A DNA stretch of 64,000 bases, taken from positions 1-64,000 of the forward strand of contig NZ_QTPP01000022.1 of assembly GCF_003853415.1 (NCBI RefSeq), given 5' to 3'. Positions 29,632 to 38,512 of the stretch are shown piece after piece. The stretch is from Burkholderia sp. Bp9142 (lineage in GTDB: Bacteria; Pseudomonadota; Gammaproteobacteria; Burkholderiales; Burkholderiaceae). Positions within the stretch are counted from its first letter, which is position 1. Every line of letters starts with the position of its first letter. Position numbers and translations under genes: made by a program. The notes below the pieces were generated by a model. That model searched no databases and was not told where the DNA came from. It worked only from the letters and a program-made list of their open reading frames with translations.

Positions 29632-30543
29632 ATGGATCGTTTCAAGCAGATCGAGACGTTCGTGCGGGTCGCGGATGCAGGCAGCCTCGCGGCGGCCGCG
29701 CTCGAGGAGGGCGTGTCGCCGGTGGTGCTCGGGCGGCGCATCGACGCGCTCGAGAAGCGCCTCGGCGTGAAGCTGATGTACCGCTCGACGCGGCGGCTGG
29801 TGGTCAGCGAGGAGGGCGCCGCGTTCCTCGAGCGCTGCCGCGGGCTGCTGTCCGAATGGGACCAGGCCGAGAATGAGCTGGCCGCCGGGCGGCGCGCGGT
29901 CAGCGGGCACCTGATCGTGTCCGCGCCGGCCGCGTTCGGCCGCAAGCACGTCGCGCCGCACGCGCCCGGTTTCCTCGCCGACAAGCCGGAAATGCAGCTG
30001 TCGTTCAACCTGACCGACCGCGTCGTCGATCTCGTGCGCGAAGGCTACGACCTGTCGATCCGGATCGGCGGCGCGGTCGACCCGAACTTCGTCGCGGTGA
30101 AGCTCGCATCGAACCGGCGTGTCGTGTGCGGCACGCCCGACTATTTCCGCCGCCACGGCCGGCCGAAGTCGCTCGACGACCTGCTCCGGCACAACTGTCT
30201 CGCCTTCAACCTGCAGGGCGGCCAGAACCGCGGCTGGTATTTCCAGCGCCACGGCAAGATCGTGACGATGCGGGTGGCCGGCAATCTCGACTGCAACGAC
30301 GGCGAGCTGCTGCATCGCTGGGTGGCCGAGAGCCTTGGGCTCGGCTGGCGCTCGACCTGGGAAATCGCCGCGCAGCTCGAGACCGGCGAACTCGAGACGG
30401 TGCTCGACGAATATGCGCTGCCGGACTACGACATCCTCGCGGTCTACCCGCAGCAGCGCTACGTGCCCGCGCGCGTGCGCTACTTCATCGACTACCTGCG
30501 CGACGCGTATGCGCGCCCCGGCTACTGGAGCACCACGCCGTAG
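29632..30543 (+). CDS. LysR-family regulator, probably of gcl-hyi-glxR
   Basis: A 303-residue transcription regulator: N-terminal winged helix (MDRFKQIETFVRVADAGSL, then ALEKRLGVKLMYRSTRRL) and a periplasmic-binding-type effector domain. It is transcribed away from gcl across a 171-base gap, the normal arrangement for a LysR regulator and its target. The effector is probably glyoxylate or a related acid, by inference only. The ATG at 29632 is preceded by GGAGACAGGA and gives the standard LysR N-terminus. A terminator follows it. Confidence 0.88.
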   Translation: MDRFKQIETFVRVADAGSLAAAALEEGVSPVVLGRRIDALEKRLGVKLMYRSTRRLVVSEEGAAFLERCRGLLSEWDQAENELAAGRRAVSGHLIVSAPAAFGRKHVAPHAPGFLADKPEMQLSFNLTDRVVDLVREGYDLSIRIGGAVDPNFVAVKLASNRRVVCGTPDYFRRHGRPKSLDDLLRHNCLAFNLQGGQNRGWYFQRHGKIVTMRVAGNLDCNDGELLHRWVAESLGLGWRSTWEIAAQLETGELETVLDEYALPDYDILAVYPQQRYVPARVRYFIDYLRDAYARPGYWSTTP

Positions 30544-30546
30544 CGG

Positions 30547-30585
30547 GAGCGGGCGGCCCGACGCGGCCCGTTCGGTGTTTTTTTT
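30547..30585 (+). terminator. Intrinsic terminator of the LysR gene
   Basis: GAGCGGGC (30547-30554) pairs with GCCCGTTC (30566-30573, one G-U pair), followed by a run of T from about 30576. Confidence 0.7.
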
Positions 30586-30605
30586 ACGCTTCATGAGCGC
30601 GGCGC

Positions 30606-30640
30606 GGGAATAAACTCGATGCAGCGGCGGTAAGGTCATC
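30606..30640 (+). promoter_or_regulatory. Candidate ECF-type promoter of the sigma/anti-sigma operon
   Basis: GGGAATAAAC (30606-30615) resembles the GGAAT/GGAAC -35 elements read by ECF sigma factors, and TAAGGTCATC lies at about the right distance for a -10. Sigma genes of this type usually control their own promoter. The match is by eye only. Confidence 0.4.
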
Positions 30641-30719
30641 GAGCGCGCATGTTGCCGGTCTGTCCGGGCGCCGTGCGCGGAACGGGCGCGGCGTTCGCCG
30701 CCGGGACCAGGGAGGCCAT

Positions 30720-31361
30720 GTGGGGCAAGCCGGACAGGCGGTCGATGAACGGGCGGAGGACGACGGGGTCGCGCGCGGCGAGCGGTTTCGCGTGCTCGTG
30801 CTGCCGCATCTCGACGCCGCGTACAACCTCGCGCGCTGGCTGAGCGGCAACGCCGGCGATGCGGACGACGTCGTCCAGGACGCGTGCGTGCGCGCGCTGC
30901 GCTTCGTCGATTCGTGTCGCGGCGACGACGCGCGGCCGTGGCTGCTGACGATCGTGCGCCACACCTGGTACACCGAATGGCGCCGCCGCACCCATGCGCA
31001 CGAGGTTGCGCTGCCCGACTCGCTCGACGACGCCGACGTTCCCGACGACTGGCAGCCCGCGACCGAGGATCCGCTCGCGCACCTGCTGCGCGGCGAGAAC
31101 GTGCGGCTCGTGAATGCGGCGCTCGCGAAGCTGCCGCCCGAATACCGCGAGGTGCTCGTGCTGCGCGAGATGGAGGACCTGAGTTACCGCGAGATTGCGG
31201 CGATCGCGGATGTGCCGGTCGGCACGGTAATGTCGCGGCTCGCGCGCGGCCGCCGCAAGCTCGCCGCGCTGCTGGGCGGCGACGCAGCAACGGCGTCCGG
31301 CGCGAGGCCGGGGCGCACGCCGGCGGGCGGAACTGCATCGGAGGCGATCGATGGACTGTAA
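30720..31361 (+). CDS. ECF-family RNA polymerase sigma factor
   Basis: A 213-residue extracytoplasmic-function sigma factor. Region 2 is at about residues 25-95 (LDAAYNLARWLSGNAGDADD, DDARPWLLTIVRHTW) and region 4 at about 120-180 (LPPEYREVLVLREMEDLSYR, AIADVPVGTVMSRLARGR). The start is a GTG with GGAGG four bases ahead. The Ala/Gly-rich C-terminal tail overlaps the anti-sigma gene by 11 bases, so the pair is coupled. The regulon is unknown. Confidence 0.9.
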   Translation: MGQAGQAVDERAEDDGVARGERFRVLVLPHLDAAYNLARWLSGNAGDADDVVQDACVRALRFVDSCRGDDARPWLLTIVRHTWYTEWRRRTHAHEVALPDSLDDADVPDDWQPATEDPLAHLLRGENVRLVNAALAKLPPEYREVLVLREMEDLSYREIAAIADVPVGTVMSRLARGRRKLAALLGGDAATASGARPGRTPAGGTASEAIDGL

Positions 31362-32262
31362 CGAAGCGCGCGCATTGCTCGACGCGGACGTCGACCGGGA
31401 ACTGCCGGCGCCCGATGCGTTGCGCGTCCAGCGCCATGTCGAAGGGTGCGATGCATGCCGCCGCGAACGCGAGCGGATCGTCGCGCTGAGCCGGGCCGTG
31501 CGGCAGGCCGATTACCATCGCGCGCCGGCCGAGTTGCGCGCGCGCATCCTGGCGAGCCTGCCGGTGGAGGACGACGCGTCGGTCGGGGTGCTGTCGCGCC
31601 CGGAACCGGCGCCCCGGCCCGAGCCCCGATCGCAGCCGCAGCCGCAGCCGCAGCCGCGCGGTCGCCGCTGGTTTTCCTGGCCGGGCGGCCGTGGCGCATC
31701 GGCGCGCCCGGCGCCTGCCGGCCCGGGGCCGCGCGTCGCGGCGCTGCCGGGGCTCGGCTGGGGCGTGGCGCTGATGGTCGCGCTGGCCGCGGCGGCGGGG
31801 ATGGCGCTGACTGCGCGCCACGCCGAGACCGACCGCACGGTCGACGAACTCGTGTCGAGCCACGTGCGGGCCGGCCTGTCGGCGCGCGACATCGATGTGA
31901 TCTCGACCGACCGGCACACGGTCAAGCCGTGGTTCAACGGCCGGCTCGACTATGCGCCGCCGGTCGAGGATCTGGCCGCGAACGGCTTCGCGCTGGCCGG
32001 CGGCCGGCTCGACTACGTCGGGCGTCGCCGCGTCGCCGTGCTCGTGTACCGCTACCGGCAGCACGTGATCGACGTCTACGTGCGGCCGGCCGGCGAGGGA
32101 CAGGCCGCGGCGCCTTACGCGACCGTGTCGCAGGGCTACGCGCTCGACCGCTGGGACGCGGCCGGGATGACCTGGTGGGCCGTGACCGATGCCGAACCGC
32201 CGGCGCTGGCCGCGTTCAGGACCGCGCTCGACGCGCGGCTCGCCGGGGCGCGTACCGAATAG
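31351..32262 (+). CDS. Anti-sigma factor with zinc-finger (ZAS) domain
   Basis: A 303-residue membrane protein that should hold the adjacent ECF sigma factor inactive. The N-terminal anti-sigma domain has the zinc motif RHVEGCDACRRE (H-x3-C-x2-C) plus an upstream Cys (MDCNEA). A Pro/Gln-rich linker with (QP)n follows, then one membrane helix (about residues 132-152, GWGVALMVALAAAAGMAL), and a C-terminal sensory domain of about 150 residues likely in the periplasm. The signal it senses is unknown. The linker lies over a short hexanucleotide repeat. Confidence 0.88.
   Translation: MDCNEARALLDADVDRELPAPDALRVQRHVEGCDACRRERERIVALSRAVRQADYHRAPAELRARILASLPVEDDASVGVLSRPEPAPRPEPRSQPQPQPQPRGRRWFSWPGGRGASARPAPAGPGPRVAALPGLGWGVALMVALAAAAGMALTARHAETDRTVDELVSSHVRAGLSARDIDVISTDRHTVKPWFNGRLDYAPPVEDLAANGFALAGGRLDYVGRRRVAVLVYRYRQHVIDVYVRPAGEGQAAAPYATVSQGYALDRWDAAGMTWWAVTDAEPPALAAFRTALDARLAGARTE
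31627..31659 (+). repeat. Short hexanucleotide repeat (GCAGCC) inside the anti-sigma gene
   Basis: Four or so consecutive GCAGCC units code for the Gln-Pro repeat in the linker. Gain or loss of a unit would add or remove two residues without a frameshift. Confidence 0.7.
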
Positions 32263-32474
32263 CGGCAAGCGGCGCGCGTCGTTGGCCGCGGAGGGGGCCG
32301 GCCGGCTCGGGCCCGCCGCATGGCCAGGCTGCCGGCGGATCGCTCGCGCCGGCAACGATCCGGACCCGAATGCAAAACGGCCGCGCAGCCCGGCCGGCCC
32401 AGCCGTTGTTGCGGCCCGAGCGGCTCAAGTCGTTGAAAACATGGCTGAATCCGCCCGGGAATCGTCGATCGGTG

Positions 32475-32503
32475 TTGCATGTGCCCCGTATCCGGGTTAA
32501 AAT
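32475..32503 (+). promoter_or_regulatory. Sigma-70 promoter of rpsF-priB-rpsR-rplI
   Basis: TTGCAT (32475-32480) and TAAAAT (32498-32503) are exactly 17 bases apart, an excellent match. It gives a leader of about 60 nt. The rest of the 32263-32474 gap shows no gene. Confidence 0.8.
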
Positions 32504-32519
32504 CTTCGGCTTCTCACTT

Positions 32520-32547
32520 GCCACACCGGTTCAGACGCCCGGGTGGC
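32520..32547 (+). promoter_or_regulatory. rpsF leader hairpin, possible S6:S18 binding site
   Basis: GCCAC-A-CCGG pairs with CCGG-GTGGC around a nine-base loop in the rpsF leader. In many bacteria the S6:S18 complex binds a hairpin with an unpaired CCG in this leader to repress its own operon. The position and the CCG fit, but the pairing drawn here leaves only the A unpaired, so the match to the published motif needs testing. Confidence 0.4.
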
Positions 32548-32569
32548 TTCAATCCACAAGGAGTGTGTA

Positions 32570-32944
32570 ATGCGTCATTACGAAATCGTATTCATCGTGC
32601 ACCCCGATCAGAGCGAGCAAGTGCCCGCGATGATCGAGCGTTACAAGACCACGATCACGACGCACGGCGGCCAGATCCACCGTGTCGAAGACTGGGGCCG
32701 TCGCCAGCTGGCCTACATGATCGAGAAACTCGCGAAGGCTCACTACGTCTGCATGAACATCGAGTGCGACCAGACGACGCTCGACGAACTCGAACACGCG
32801 TTCAAGTTCAACGACGCCGTGCTGCGCCACCTCATCGTCAAGATGAAGAAGGCCGAGACCGGCCCGTCGCCGATGATGAAGGAAGTTCAGCGCGAAGAAG
32901 CCAAGAAGGCGGCTGCAGCTCAGCCGACCGAAGCGCAGGCTTAA
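32570..32944 (+). CDS. rpsF: 30S ribosomal protein S6
   Basis: A 124-residue protein of the small subunit platform that pairs with S18. The typical N-terminus [20 protein letters not shown] is present, as are [18 protein letters not shown] and the Lys/Ala-rich C-terminal tail. AAGGAG lies six bases before the ATG. It is the first gene of rpsF-priB-rpsR-rplI. Confidence 0.98.
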   Translation: MRHYEIVFIVHPDQSEQVPAMIERYKTTITTHGGQIHRVEDWGRRQLAYMIEKLAKAHYVCMNIECDQTTLDELEHAFKFNDAVLRHLIVKMKKAETGPSPMMKEVQREEAKKAAAAQPTEAQA

Positions 32945-32985
32945 GTTCGTCACTTATTTAAGCCATCAAGGAGCGCGTCACTTAC

Positions 32986-33285
32986 GTGAACAGATTGCAA
33001 TTGACGGCGAGCGTCGTCGAACGCGAACCGGTGCGATATACGCCGGCGGGTGTTCCGATCGCAAGCGCCACATTGCATCACCGCACGGAAGTCGTCGAGG
33101 CAGGCATTCCCCGTCAGGTCGAAATGACGATCGAGGCGGTGGCGGCCGGTGAGGCGAGCGGCAGGCTGGAGAGCCGTGAAATGGGCGTCGAGACGCTGTT
33201 CACGGGCTTCCTGGCGAAGAAAAGCCGCAACGCGAGAACCTTGGTGTTTCACATCACTGCATTGCAGGACATAGGAAAGGACTGA
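32986..33285 (+). CDS. priB: Primosomal replication protein N (PriB)
   Basis: A 99-residue single-stranded-DNA-binding protein of the OB fold, used with PriA in replication restart. The sequence [20 protein letters not shown] and the central [14 protein letters not shown] fit beta-proteobacterial PriB. The start is a GTG; AAGGAG lies somewhat farther upstream than usual (about 12 bases), which may keep its expression below that of the ribosomal proteins. Its place between rpsF and rpsR is conserved in proteobacteria. Confidence 0.95.
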   Translation: MNRLQLTASVVEREPVRYTPAGVPIASATLHHRTEVVEAGIPRQVEMTIEAVAAGEASGRLESREMGVETLFTGFLAKKSRNARTLVFHITALQDIGKD

Positions 33286-33289
33286 AATC

Positions 33290-33565
33290 ATGGCCCGCCC
33301 GACTGGTAAGAAATTCGACAAGCGTCGTCAGCAACAAAACCCGCTCTTCAAGCGCAAGAAGTTCTGCCGTTTCACGGCAGCAGGCGTCGACCAGATCGAC
33401 TACAAGGACACGGATACGCTGAAGGACTTCATCGGCGAAAACGGCAAGATCACGCCGGCTCGCCTGACGGGTACGAAGTCGCACTATCAGCGTCAGCTGG
33501 ATACGGCAATCAAGCGTGCGCGTTTCCTCGCGCTGCTGCCGTACACCGATCAGCACAAGGCGTAA
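33290..33565 (+). CDS. rpsR: 30S ribosomal protein S18
   Basis: A 91-residue basic protein that binds with S6 on the 30S platform. The family segments [18 protein letters not shown] and [20 protein letters not shown] are clear. Only four bases separate it from priB. It has a somewhat longer N-terminus than E. coli S18 (75), as usual for Burkholderia. Confidence 0.98.
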   Translation: MARPTGKKFDKRRQQQNPLFKRKKFCRFTAAGVDQIDYKDTDTLKDFIGENGKITPARLTGTKSHYQRQLDTAIKRARFLALLPYTDQHKA

Positions 33566-33592
33566 TCAGGCGACGCAATAAGGAGAATTCGA

Positions 33593-34045
33593 ATGCAAAT
33601 CATTCTGTTGGAAAAAGTCGCCAATCTGGGCAACCTCGGCGATATCGTCAAGGTCAAGGACGGTTACGCTCGCAACTTCCTGATCCCGAACCGCAAGGCT
33701 CGCCGTGCAACGAAGGAAGCGATCGCCGAATTCGAAGTTCGCCGCGCTGAACTCGAAAAGATCGCCGCTGAAAAGCTGGCGGCATCGCAGGCAGTCGGCG
33801 AGAAGCTGAACGGCCAGTCGTTCGAAGTCACGCAGAAGTCGGGCGTTGACGGCCGCCTGTTCGGCTCGGTCACGAACGGCGACGTCGCGGAACTGCTGAA
33901 GAAGGCAGGTTTCGAAGTCGAGAAGCTGCAGGTTCGCATGCCGGAAGGCCCGCTGAAGATGATCGGCGAGCACAACGTCCAGGTCGCGCTGCACACGGAC
34001 GTCGTCGTCGACGTCACGATCAACGTGATCGGCGACCACGCGTAA
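33593..34045 (+). CDS. rplI: 50S ribosomal protein L9
   Basis: A 150-residue two-domain protein of the large subunit. The N-terminal RNA-binding domain ([33 protein letters not shown]) is joined by a long helix to the C-terminal domain ([20 protein letters not shown]). It is the last gene of the S6 operon, with AAGGAG before the ATG and a strong terminator after the stop. Confidence 0.98.
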   Translation: MQIILLEKVANLGNLGDIVKVKDGYARNFLIPNRKARRATKEAIAEFEVRRAELEKIAAEKLAASQAVGEKLNGQSFEVTQKSGVDGRLFGSVTNGDVAELLKKAGFEVEKLQVRMPEGPLKMIGEHNVQVALHTDVVVDVTINVIGDHA

Positions 34046-34087
34046 GCGTACGCAAGCTTTCCGGGCGGCTTCCGCCGTCCGGACAAG

Positions 34088-34122
34088 GGCAGGCGCCCGG
34101 GCAACCGGGGCCTGCCTTTTTT
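34088..34122 (+). terminator. Intrinsic terminator of the rpsF-rplI operon
   Basis: GGCAGGC (34088-34094) pairs with GCCTGCC (34110-34116), extended by CCCGG/CCGGG inside, and is followed by TTTTTT. Confidence 0.9.
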
Positions 34123-34184
34123 ATTGCCGCATCACTGGCGGCCGGTATGGCGCCGTCCTGTGTAATTCGCGATAATCCCAACCC

Positions 34185-35567
34185 ATGAACGCGCCGCAAG
34201 ATCCTCAAATCGAATCGCTGAAAGTCCCGCCGCATTCGGTCGAAGCCGAGCAGTCGGTGCTCGGCGGCCTGTTGCTCGACAACGCGGCCTGGGACCGGAT
34301 TGCCGACTTCCTGTCGCAGGGCGACTTCTACCGCTACGACCACCGGATCATCTACGAGCACATCGGCCGGCTGATCGCGTCGACGCGTCCGGCCGACGTC
34401 GTGACCGTGTATGAAGCGCTGGTCACGTCCGGCAAGGCCGACGACGTTGGCGGGCTCGCCTACCTGAACGCGCTCGCACAGAACACGCCGAGCGCAGCGA
34501 ACATCCGTCGCTATGCGGAAATCGTGCGCGACCGGGCGGTGCTGCGCCGGCTCGTGTCGGTCGCCGATGAAATCTCGGCCGACGCGTTCAATCCGCAGGG
34601 CAAGGAAGTCCGCCAGCTGCTCGACGAGGCCGAGTCGAAGGTGTTTTCGATCGCCGAGGAAGGCGCGCGCGGCAATCAGGGCTTCCTCGAAGTCGGCCCG
34701 CTGCTTACGCAGGTCGTCGAGCGCATCGATACGCTGTATCACACCGCGAATCCGAGCGACGTCACGGGCACGCCGACGGGCTTCGTCGACCTCGACCGGA
34801 TGACTTCCGGGATGCACGGCGGCGAGCTGATCATCGTCGCGGGGCGCCCGTCGATGGGCAAGACCGCGCTGTCGATGAACATCGGCGAATATGTCGCGGT
34901 CGAGTACGGGTTGCCCGTTGCGGTGTTCTCGATGGAAATGCCGGGCACCCAACTCGTGATGCGGATGCTCGGCTCGATCGGCCGGCTCGACCAGCACCGG
35001 ATGCGCACGGGCCGCCTGACGGACGAGGACTGGCCGAAGCTGACGCACGCGGTGCAGAAGATGAGCGAGGCGCAGCTCTTCATCGACGAGACGGGCGGCC
35101 TGAACCCGATGGAATTGCGCTCACGCGCGCGGCGTCTCGCGCGGCAATGCGGCAAGCTCGGCTTGATCATCGTCGACTACCTGCAGCTGATGTCGGGTTC
35201 GTCGCAGGGCGAGAACCGCGCGACCGAAATCTCGGAAATCTCGCGATCGCTGAAGAGTCTGGCGAAGGAGCTGGACGTGCCGGTGATCGCGCTGTCGCAG
35301 CTGAACCGCGGGCTGGAGCAGCGTCCGAACAAGCGTCCGGTGATGTCCGATTTGCGCGAATCGGGCGCAATCGAACAGGACGCGGACGTGATCCTGTTCA
35401 TCTACCGCGACGAAGTCTACAACCCGGACAGCCCCGACAAGGGTACCGCCGAAATCATCATCGGCAAGCAGCGTAACGGCCCGATCGGTCCCGTTCGGCT
35501 CACGTTCCTGGGGCAATACACGAAGTTCGACAACTTTGCCGGGGCCCAGAACTTCCACGGCGACTAA
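34185..35567 (+). CDS. dnaB: Replicative DNA helicase DnaB
   Basis: Hexameric 5'-3' helicase at the replication fork. The 460-residue protein has the N-terminal helical domain (PPHSVEAEQSVLGGLLLDN) and a RecA-type C-terminal domain with Walker A GRPSMGKTALS, Walker B LIIVDYLQLM and the DLRESGAIEQDAD segment. The length is normal and there is no intein. It follows the S6 operon as in many proteobacteria but lies behind that operon's terminator, so it probably has its own promoter. Confidence 0.97.
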   Translation: MNAPQDPQIESLKVPPHSVEAEQSVLGGLLLDNAAWDRIADFLSQGDFYRYDHRIIYEHIGRLIASTRPADVVTVYEALVTSGKADDVGGLAYLNALAQNTPSAANIRRYAEIVRDRAVLRRLVSVADEISADAFNPQGKEVRQLLDEAESKVFSIAEEGARGNQGFLEVGPLLTQVVERIDTLYHTANPSDVTGTPTGFVDLDRMTSGMHGGELIIVAGRPSMGKTALSMNIGEYVAVEYGLPVAVFSMEMPGTQLVMRMLGSIGRLDQHRMRTGRLTDEDWPKLTHAVQKMSEAQLFIDETGGLNPMELRSRARRLARQCGKLGLIIVDYLQLMSGSSQGENRATEISEISRSLKSLAKELDVPVIALSQLNRGLEQRPNKRPVMSDLRESGAIEQDADVILFIYRDEVYNPDSPDKGTAEIIIGKQRNGPIGPVRLTFLGQYTKFDNFAGAQNFHGD

Positions 35568-35704
35568 CGCCGGAAGTAAACCCTTATTTCGCCGACGTTG
35601 TATTCAATCCCGGCGTGCGCATATGCGCGCGCCGCGTCACGCGTGGAAACGGTACAATGTCGCCCGTTTTCGTGACAGTAGTTTGACAATCTCTCAGGAA
35701 TCCC

Positions 35705-36331
35705 ATGTTCGGTCGATTCATGCCCACCGAGGGCAAGTTCTTTGAACTCTTCAACGCGCACGCCAAGCACATCGTGGCCGGCGGACGCGAACTCGAACTG
35801 CTGATCGACAATCTCGCCGACGCCGAGATTCACAAGCAAAACGTGCAGACCGCCGAAAAGGCCGCTGACAAGCTTACGCATGAAGCGATCGATCTGCTGC
35901 ACAAGACCTTCATCACGCCGCTCGATCGCGACGAGATCCACAAGCTGATCACGACGATGGACGACATCCTCGACCTGATGGAGGACGTCGCGACGGCCGT
36001 GTCGCTGTACGACGTGCAGTCCGTCACGTCCGAGGCGAGCCAGCTCGCGCACATCGTCACGCAGTCGGCGCAACACGTGCAGCAGGCCGTCGGCTTGCTG
36101 TCCGACATGAAGCAGTCGGCGCAGATCCTCAAGCAGTGCGAGGAGATCGACCGCTGGGAGTCGGAGGCCGATCGCGTGCTGCGCGCGGCAATGTCGAAGC
36201 TGTTCCGCGAGGAAGACGACGTGAAGACGCTCATCAAGCTGAAGGCGATCTACGAGCTGCTCGAAGAGATCACCGACAAGTGCGAGGACGTCGCGAACAT
36301 CATCGAAGGCATCGTGCTGGAAAACGCCTGA
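35705..36331 (+). CDS. DUF47/PhoU-like phosphate transport regulator
   Basis: A 208-residue all-helical protein of the DUF47 family, distantly related to PhoU. It starts MFGRFMPTEGKFFELFNAHA and contains the DREDIHKL-like segment (LDRDEIHKLITTMDDILDLMED) and the late KCEDVANIIEGIVLENA. These proteins are nearly always encoded just ahead of a Pit transporter and are thought to modulate it. Here the transporter gene begins 10 bases after its stop. Confidence 0.93.
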   Translation: MFGRFMPTEGKFFELFNAHAKHIVAGGRELELLIDNLADAEIHKQNVQTAEKAADKLTHEAIDLLHKTFITPLDRDEIHKLITTMDDILDLMEDVATAVSLYDVQSVTSEASQLAHIVTQSAQHVQQAVGLLSDMKQSAQILKQCEEIDRWESEADRVLRAAMSKLFREEDDVKTLIKLKAIYELLEEITDKCEDVANIIEGIVLENA

Positions 36332-36341
36332 GCGGACCACG

Positions 36342-37352
36342 ATGCATTCGATACAACTCGCCCTATGGATGGTCGCGACGCTGGTGCTCGTCGCGCTCGT
36401 ATTCGACTTCATGAACGGCTTTCACGACGCGGCGAACTCGATCGCCACGGTCGTGTCGACCGGGGTACTGAAGCCCCAGCAGGCCGTGGTGTTCGCGGCC
36501 GCGTTCAACGTCATCGCGTATTTCATCTTCCACCTGAAAGTTGCACAGACCGTCGGCAAAGGCACGATCGACCCCGAGATCGTCGACCACTACGTGGTGT
36601 TCGGCGCACTCGTCGGCGCGATCGGCTGGAACGTGATCACGTGGTACTACGGGATTCCGTCGAGCTCGTCGCATGCGCTGATCGGCGGCCTCGTCGGCGC
36701 GGCGCTCGCGAAGTCGGGCTGGGGTTCGCTGAACATCGACGGGTTGCTGAAGACGGTTGCGTTCATCTTCATCTCGCCGCTGCTCGGCTTCATTCTCGGC
36801 TCGCTGTTCATGCTCGGTGTTTCGTGGCTGTATTTCCGCACCGCGCCCAGCAAGGTCGACCGGCGGTTCCGCCGGCTGCAATTGCTGTCGGCCGGGCTGT
36901 ACAGCCTGGGCCACGGCGGCAATGACGCGCAGAAAACGATCGGCATCATCTGGATGCTGCTGATCGCGTCGGGCTACGCGTCGGCGACGTCCGATGCGCC
37001 GCCCGCGTGGGTGATTGGCGCGTGCTATCTGTCGATGGGCCTCGGCACGCTGTTCGGCGGCTGGCGCATCGTGCGCACGATGGGCCAGAAGATCACGAAG
37101 CTCAAGCCGGTCGGCGGTTTCTGTGCGGAAACCGGCGGCGCGATGACGCTGTTCCTCGCATCGTTCCTCGGCATTCCGGTGTCGACCACGCACACGATCA
37201 CCGGTGCGATCGTCGGCGTCGGCGCGACGCAGAAGCTGTCGGCCGTGCGCTGGGGCGTCGCCGGCAACATCGTGTGGGCGTGGGTGCTGACGCTGCCGGC
37301 GTCCGCGCTGTTCGCGGCCGGCGGCTGGTGGCTCGGGCACCAGATCTTCTGA
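36342..37352 (+). CDS. pit: Low-affinity inorganic phosphate transporter (Pit)
   Basis: A 336-residue inner-membrane Pi transporter (divalent metal-phosphate/H+ symport in the family) with about ten membrane helices. The two inverted PiT signatures are visible: DFMNGFHDAANSIATVVSTG near the N-terminus and GGNDAQKTIGI in the second half, each with the conserved Asn-Asp/His-Asp. VSTTHTITGAIVG is also typical. It forms a two-gene operon with the DUF47 gene and ends at a strong terminator. Confidence 0.95.
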   Translation: MHSIQLALWMVATLVLVALVFDFMNGFHDAANSIATVVSTGVLKPQQAVVFAAAFNVIAYFIFHLKVAQTVGKGTIDPEIVDHYVVFGALVGAIGWNVITWYYGIPSSSSHALIGGLVGAALAKSGWGSLNIDGLLKTVAFIFISPLLGFILGSLFMLGVSWLYFRTAPSKVDRRFRRLQLLSAGLYSLGHGGNDAQKTIGIIWMLLIASGYASATSDAPPAWVIGACYLSMGLGTLFGGWRIVRTMGQKITKLKPVGGFCAETGGAMTLFLASFLGIPVSTTHTITGAIVGVGATQKLSAVRWGVAGNIVWAWVLTLPASALFAAGGWWLGHQIF

Positions 37353-37376
37353 TTCCGCCGCTGCCGGACACGAAAT

Positions 37377-37410
37377 GCGCCGCAAGCCGAAAGGTTGCGG
37401 CGCTTTTTTT
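37377..37410 (+). terminator. Intrinsic terminator of the DUF47-pit operon
   Basis: GCGCCGCAA (37377-37385) pairs perfectly with TTGCGGCGC (37395-37403), followed by seven T. Confidence 0.92.
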
Positions 37411-37465
37411 GGGTGGTCGGGCAGGGGGCGGCCCATGGCGGGGCCGCCGCCGGGGATGCGCCGCG

Positions 37466-38512
37466 TCAGTAAGTTCCGTTCGCGAAGCGGGCGATCGGAT
37501 CGTCCGCCGTGCCGGTGCGCGGACTGACGGGCGCGGCTTGCGTCGACGCCCGCAGCACCTGCACGGGTTCGGTGGTGCGCGGCGACGGTGCGGTGGCCGC
37601 GGGCGGCGGTTCGTCATCGAACGCGGCCGCCTGGGCGGCTGTCAGTGCCGTCGTCGGAATCTGCGTGCCGACCTCTGCCGGGCCGGCCGGTGCTGCATTC
37701 GCGGTCAGGGTGGTCAGGTCGCCGTTCGCCGAGGTTGCCTGCTGCCGGGCGGCCTGCACGCGCGGCGGCGGTTCGTACGGATCGGTGGCGGACGCGGCTG
37801 CCCGGGTAACCGCGGCGGTCGCCACGACCGGAGCGGGCGACGGGGCCGCTCCGGCTTGCGACGGCGCATAGGCCGGCTGTCGCGGCGCGGCGGCCGTGAC
37901 GACAGCGGCCGGGGCGGCCGCCGGCGCGTCGCGCCGTGCCTCGTAGGTCGGCGCATCGAATGGCGTCGGCGTGCCGCGCGGCGGCGCGACGCGGCGAATG
38001 CCGTCGAAGCGCTTGGCCCAGTACGGGTTCGTCAGGTAATCGAGCCGCACGGTGCCGCCGGTCGACGGCGCGTTGACGAAGCGCAGCTTGCCGACATAAA
38101 TGCCGACGTGCGAATGCGGGCGTCCGGTCGTGTTGAAGAAGATCAGGTCGCCTGGCGCGACCTGGTCGGGGTCGATCGACACGCCGCGGCTGCTCATGTC
38201 GGCGGTCGTGCGCGGCAGGTCCACGTCGGCCGCGCGGCCGATCACGTAGCGCACGAGCCCGCTGCAGTCGAAGCCGCTCGTCGGCGTGTTGCCGCCCCAG
38301 CGATACGGCACGCCGACGAGGCTCATCGCCTGGATCGAGATTTCTTCCTGACCGACGCTGTGATCGACGAACTTCGGGAAATTGGCGGGCGCCGGGAACG
38401 CGCGCGGCGTCGTGATCTTCATGCCGGAGGTGCGCGATGCCGACTGCGGCGGCACGCTGGAGCAGGCCGCGAGCAGTGAAACGACGGCGACGGGAACCCA
38501 GATTCGAAGCAT
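37466..38512 (-). CDS. NlpC/P60-family lipoprotein endopeptidase
   Basis: A 348-residue outer-envelope lipoprotein (signal with lipobox LLAAC, C17) that probably cuts peptide stems of peptidoglycan. The NlpC/P60 domain spans about residues 58-170, with the catalytic Cys83 in FDCSGLVRYV and His135 in PHSHVGIYVG. Residues from about 190 to the end are Ala/Pro-rich and of low complexity, an unusual extension compared with Spr-type enzymes (about 170-190). No partner genes are adjacent. Confidence 0.88.
   Translation of the reverse strand: MLRIWVPVAVVSLLAACSSVPPQSASRTSGMKITTPRAFPAPANFPKFVDHSVGQEEISIQAMSLVGVPYRWGGNTPTSGFDCSGLVRYVIGRAADVDLPRTTADMSSRGVSIDPDQVAPGDLIFFNTTGRPHSHVGIYVGKLRFVNAPSTGGTVRLDYLTNPYWAKRFDGIRRVAPPRGTPTPFDAPTYEARRDAPAAAPAAVVTAAAPRQPAYAPSQAGAAPSPAPVVATAAVTRAAASATDPYEPPPRVQAARQQATSANGDLTTLTANAAPAGPAEVGTQIPTTALTAAQAAAFDDEPPPAATAPSPRTTEPVQVLRASTQAAPVSPRTGTADDPIARFANGTY

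Noticed and set aside
29554..32355. Minus-strand frame of 933 codons antisense to LysR and the sigma/anti-sigma genes
   Set aside because: All three plus-strand genes have clear domains; the antisense frame has no recognisable motif.
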